Below, piece after piece: positions 42,994 through 45,925 of a stretch of 45,925 nt of DNA (position 1 is its first letter; the number at the start of each line of letters is the position of its first letter). The DNA comes from Aureispira sp. CCB-QB1. GTDB lineage: Bacteria > Bacteroidota > Bacteroidia > Chitinophagales > Saprospiraceae. The notes under the pieces are model-generated. The model did not search any database. It was not told the origin of the DNA and was given only the letters and a program-made list of their open reading frames with translations. The stretch lies in NCBI RefSeq assembly GCF_000724545.1, contig NZ_JHBV01000142.1, positions 1-45,925 of the forward strand. Reading direction: 5' to 3'. The position numbers and the translations under genes were made by a program.

Positions 42994-44154
42994 ATGAAAA
43001 AAGTAATTTCAACAGAGAAAAAGCCTATTAAATTATGGTTGACAGATTTAGAAGATGGCGCATTGGAACAAGCTAAAAATTTGGCAAACCTACCATTCAC
43101 ATTTAAACACATTCCTATTATGCCAGATAGTCATCAAGGTTATGGCATGCCTATCGGCTCTATTTTGGCAACCAAAGGAGTTGTCATACCTAATGCTGTG
43201 GGGGTTGATATTGGCTGTGGAATGTGTGCCATGCGTACAAGTTTAACGCACGTTTCTAAAGAAAGCTTAAAAAAGACATTAACTATTGCCCGCACATTGA
43301 TTCCTCTAGGTTTCAACTGGCATGCTGAACCTCAAGATGAAACATTAATGCCACAAGGATATGAAGATTTGCAAATTGTCTCTCGTGCATACCCCAAAGG
43401 GACTAAGCAAATTGGCACACTAGGTGGTGGCAATCATTTCATTGAAATCCAACAAGGTTCTGATGGTTATATTTGGATAATGATCCACTCTGGTAGCCGT
43501 GCTTTAGGGCATACCGTTGCACAACATTACAACAATTTAGCAATTCAAATGAATGAGCGTTACCACTCTGTGGTCACCAAAAAAATGGAGCTAGCATTTT
43601 TGCCTATTGAGACACAAGAAGCAAAGGATTATATCGCTGAAATGAATTACTGTATTGCTTATGCTTTGGCGAATCGAAAATTGATGATGACACGAATGGT
43701 TGAAGCACTTACAGAAGTTATAGGGACATTTGATTGTGATGAAATTATTAATAAATCACACAACTTTGCTGCTTGGGAAAAGCATTACGGAGAAAATGTT
43801 TTGGTTCATCGAAAAGGAGCTACACGTGCCTTCAAAGACGAATTAGGAATGATTCCAGGATCACAAGGGACTAGCTCTTATATTGTCAAAGGTCTTGGCA
43901 ACCCTGAATCTTTTATGTCTTGTTCGCATGGAGCAGGGCGAAAACTAGGAAGAAAACAGGCGCAACGTGAACTAAATTTAGCACATGAAATTGAATTATT
44001 AAACCAAAAAGGCGTCATTCATGCCATTCGACATACCTCGGATTTGGATGAGGCAACGGGGGCTTATAAGGATATTGATATCGTCATGGAGAATCAAAAA
44101 GATTTGGCTGAAATTATGGTTCAATTAACTCCTTTGGCCGTTCTTAAAGGATAG
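42994..44154 (+). CDS. rtcB: RNA-splicing/repair ligase RtcB
   Basis: A 386-aa GTP- and Mn-dependent RNA ligase that joins 2',3'-cyclic phosphate (3'-phosphate) ends to 5'-OH ends, healing RNAs cut by ribotoxins or RNase stress. Motifs in order: MPDSHQGYGMPIG, GVDIGCGMC (metal ligands Asp72, Cys75), GTLGGGNHFIE (His148), HSGSRALG, NKSHNFAAWE (His256), HRKGATRA, PGSQGTSSYIVKG and SCSHGAGRKLGR, where His312 accepts GMP. It is of the short bacterial type. No rtcA is in the window. The promoter box is shared with the Y-RNA-like operon, so the ligase is probably its catalytic arm. Confidence 0.96.
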   Translation: MKKVISTEKKPIKLWLTDLEDGALEQAKNLANLPFTFKHIPIMPDSHQGYGMPIGSILATKGVVIPNAVGVDIGCGMCAMRTSLTHVSKESLKKTLTIARTLIPLGFNWHAEPQDETLMPQGYEDLQIVSRAYPKGTKQIGTLGGGNHFIEIQQGSDGYIWIMIHSGSRALGHTVAQHYNNLAIQMNERYHSVVTKKMELAFLPIETQEAKDYIAEMNYCIAYALANRKLMMTRMVEALTEVIGTFDCDEIINKSHNFAAWEKHYGENVLVHRKGATRAFKDELGMIPGSQGTSSYIVKGLGNPESFMSCSHGAGRKLGRKQAQRELNLAHEIELLNQKGVIHAIRHTSDLDEATGAYKDIDIVMENQKDLAEIMVQLTPLAVLKG

Positions 44155-44170
44155 TCAATAATACTAAATA

Positions 44171-44204
44171 CTAACTCGCTCTATTTTTTAGAGGGAGTTT
44201 TTTT
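44171..44204 (+). terminator. Rho-independent terminator of rtcB
   Basis: CTAACTCGCTCTA and TAGAGGGAGTT form a stem with one mismatch and a short T loop, followed by a T7 run, 16 nt after the stop codon. Confidence 0.8.
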
Positions 44205-44215
44205 AATAAAAAAAT

Positions 44216-44244
44216 AGGATACACAAACCCCCTTCGTGTATCCT
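44216..44244. other. Isolated hairpin downstream of rtcB
   Basis: AGGATACAC (44216-44224) pairs perfectly with GTGTATCCT (44236-44244) around an 11-nt C-rich loop. A second small hairpin (GAAATCA/TGATTTC, about 44279) follows. It could be a convergent terminator or a small RNA; the rest of 44155-44436 shows no gene. Confidence 0.45.
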
Positions 44245-44436
44245 AATAATTAGACCTTTGGGTCCCCTTTTACTATTAGAAATCATTTTGATTTCCGAGG
44301 GTAAAGATGTAGAATTTTGTATCAGGATGACAGCTCATTTGTGCCAAGAAGTTGCCAATTCTTGCCAAACTTTAAAAAGTTAGACGACCGTTTTTTTTCT
44401 TTTTCATAGCTTAACTACCTAATTAACAACCGTTCA

Positions 44437-44799
44437 TTAGTGCATTGTTCTATCCAAGGATTGAATATAAGTACTCCACATACAATCTTGATAATCGGTC
44501 AACATATGAAATAATAATCCCAAACCTATTATTCTCGTTTTTGGAAAAAAACACAGAAAACAATACAATAACATCGCTGGCCAAGTATGCAAGGGATGGA
44601 AACCTATGCTACATCGATTGGGATCAAAGATAGGATTAGCCAACAAATGGTCTGCATCAACTACAATTGTCAACGCCATTAACAACCATGCTTTTCGCCA
44701 TTTGTCTCTAAAAAAAATATAAGCAAGAATACTAGGAGCTATAAAATGTAATCCGTAATGAGTTAAAAATTGAAGTAATTTAAGTGTGGATATATCCAT
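44437..44799 (-). CDS. DUF6122 membrane protein
   Basis: 120 aa, three to four hydrophobic spans. Conserved His/Asp motifs HYGLH, DADHLL, HPLHTWP and HMLTDYQD resemble the YdjM/metal-dependent membrane hydrolase type and match DUF6122 of Bacteroidota. Function unknown; the His/Asp set suggests a metal site near the membrane. Confidence 0.8.
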   Translation of the reverse strand: MDISTLKLLQFLTHYGLHFIAPSILAYIFFRDKWRKAWLLMALTIVVDADHLLANPIFDPNRCSIGFHPLHTWPAMLLYCFLCFFPKTRIIGLGLLFHMLTDYQDCMWSTYIQSLDRTMH

Positions 44800-44899
44800 T
44801 CATTCTTTTGAGTTTGAAATAAAAACGTTTCTGAGCTTGCTTGTGATTTTAATTGCAACAAAACAGCCACAAAGATGAACCACCTAAATAAGCAACCTT

Positions 44900-45619
44900 C
44901 TAAGGTCTTAATTCTTTTAGTAATGAATAAAAGTTTTCCTCTGTTTCTAAAGAATTAATAGACAAATCTGCTCCGTGTTCTCCTAAAAAAGTCACAGTTC
45001 CATTGTGTTCGACTTCAAAATCCCAATAATGCGTATCGCCACAGGCTCCCTCACAACTTCCCGTGTGATAAATGTAAGTAATCACATAGCCACCCTCTAT
45101 TTCTTTTAGTCGGATATCGTCTTTATTCAAATCTGCACTAGGGAGTTCAACCATCCAAACATGATCCAAATAAGAAATTTGACTAGCAATAAATTTCATA
45201 TTAATTGCTCTCACACTAGAAAGGTCTAAAACCACGTAAGCATCCGTAGTTTCAACCACACTTAGTGAAAATTCATAGTTAGGAAAGATTTTTTGAATAG
45301 GGTTTTCAGAAATAGCTTCACTCCATTCTGCTTCTCTGCCCAAAATAATTCGAATATTCGAAACATTAGCTGTTGGGCTCGTGTGAATACGATATTGATG
45401 CGCAACCGCGGTTGCCGCAACATAAGGACTTTGCGCAATAGCAACCAAAGCGTCCTCAATAGAATAAACTAAATGCTCAGATATTTCCCCTGTAGATTGG
45501 TTGGCTACTAATCGAGCAGCCAGTTGAACAGCATCTTGCGCATAAGAGTCTTCTTGTGCTTGAGTGGTAGGCAAGAAAGATATAATAGATAAGATGGTAA
45601 GTATAAATAATCTCTTCAT
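44900..45619 (-). CDS. Secreted protein, unknown function
   Basis: 239 aa with a signal peptide (LFILTILSIISFLPTTQAQ). Contains a Cys pair GSCEGACGD that could form a disulfide or metal site, within beta-rich sequence (YVITYIYHTG; YWDFEVEHNGTVTFLGEHG). No family recognised. Single gene. Confidence 0.7.
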   Translation of the reverse strand: MKRLFILTILSIISFLPTTQAQEDSYAQDAVQLAARLVANQSTGEISEHLVYSIEDALVAIAQSPYVAATAVAHQYRIHTSPTANVSNIRIILGREAEWSEAISENPIQKIFPNYEFSLSVVETTDAYVVLDLSSVRAINMKFIASQISYLDHVWMVELPSADLNKDDIRLKEIEGGYVITYIYHTGSCEGACGDTHYWDFEVEHNGTVTFLGEHGADLSINSLETEENFYSLLKELRP

Positions 45620-45925
45620 ACTCTATTTTATTTTGAGCGTTCTTTTAGCAACACACCACCACAACCTACTGACTACTAATAATTTGCTAACTAAAATCAG
45701 AAAAACAGCCTAAATTTTATTTTGAGTTTTTTACAAAAAATACTTTTAAATACTATAATTTGTCACTCAATTTTTTTTTTGTTTGGAATCAATAGGATGT
45801 TTATCCTATTAAATTTTATTCCTATTTTTAGAGGCTACTTGTCGGTAGTGATGTAGATTGTATGATAAGTTAGAAAAAAAGACAATGAAGACTATATTTG
45901 TAAGATGTGTTCAATATCTATACAA
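45620..45925. other. Right-edge non-coding sequence
   Basis: 306 nt, AT-rich, presumably the promoter region of the 44900-45619 gene and of a gene beyond the window. No ORF or strong structure is visible. Confidence 0.4.

Overview
The window is a chromosomal segment of an AT-rich Bacteroidota, most likely a Saprospiraceae/Aureispira-like marine bacterium. The signs are TAnnTTTG-type -7 promoter elements, weak or absent Shine-Dalgarno sites, and families typical of that phylum: a FISUMP lipoprotein, DUF6686, DUF6122, DUF4332, a large secreted Ig/PKD-like adhesin and a B12-binding radical SAM protein. No genus-level marker such as rRNA is present.

Layout. 1-2762 (-): 5' part of a giant secreted protein that runs off the left edge. 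3-6.3 kb: DEAD-box RNA helicase, cold-shock protein and an RluF-type pseudouridine synthase, with two palindromic elements before the last. 7.6-10.5 kb: trkA-trkH potassium uptake operon. 10.7-16.4 kb: HNH/NUMOD4-like protein, two small hypotheticals, a TPR histidine kinase and an acyl-CoA dehydrogenase. 17.4-22.5 kb: DUF6686 gene behind an iron-box-like palindrome, lipase, SDR, acyl-CoA synthetase, CHMI-like isomerase and a lipoprotein. 22.5-26.1 kb: 5-oxoprolinase operon (pxpABC) with an Nramp-fold transporter lacking the usual metal motifs. 26.4-35.9 kb: housekeeping and hypothetical genes (DUF748, DUF4332, PepD, radical SAM, Crp-type regulator, YceI).

The most interesting part is 35.9-44.2 kb, which looks like an RNA-repair/RNA-surveillance island. 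A divergent WYL regulator is fused to a degenerate PhyH-type dioxygenase domain. Then come an ankyrin gene, an embedded tRNA-Cys-like gene, a 722-aa protein with a helical N-terminal region and a TerD-like C-terminal region, an array of at least six tandem structured RNAs, an outer-membrane protein and the RNA ligase RtcB. All six RNAs share one architecture: a lower stem ending in GG (closed by CC, or by C plus a wobble T), an asymmetric internal loop NNTA/NNTTN, a 9-10 bp upper stem, then TCCTTCT and a variable module. In the last two the module is a circularly permuted tRNA: T-arm, capped acceptor stem, D-arm, with the two ends leaving through the anticodon stem. This is the topology of bacterial Y RNAs (YrlA), which normally accompany Ro60/Rsr next to rtcBA. 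I see no recognisable Ro60 (TROVE plus vWA) here; the helical/TerD-like protein occupies its place.

The promoters of the ankyrin-led operon and of rtcB share an almost identical 21-bp box (18/21) exactly 8 nt upstream of the -7 element, so the two parts are probably switched on together. The WYL protein is the obvious candidate regulator. A small family of inverted repeats (AATACTCYGTTGATTTTT type) is scattered through the same island.
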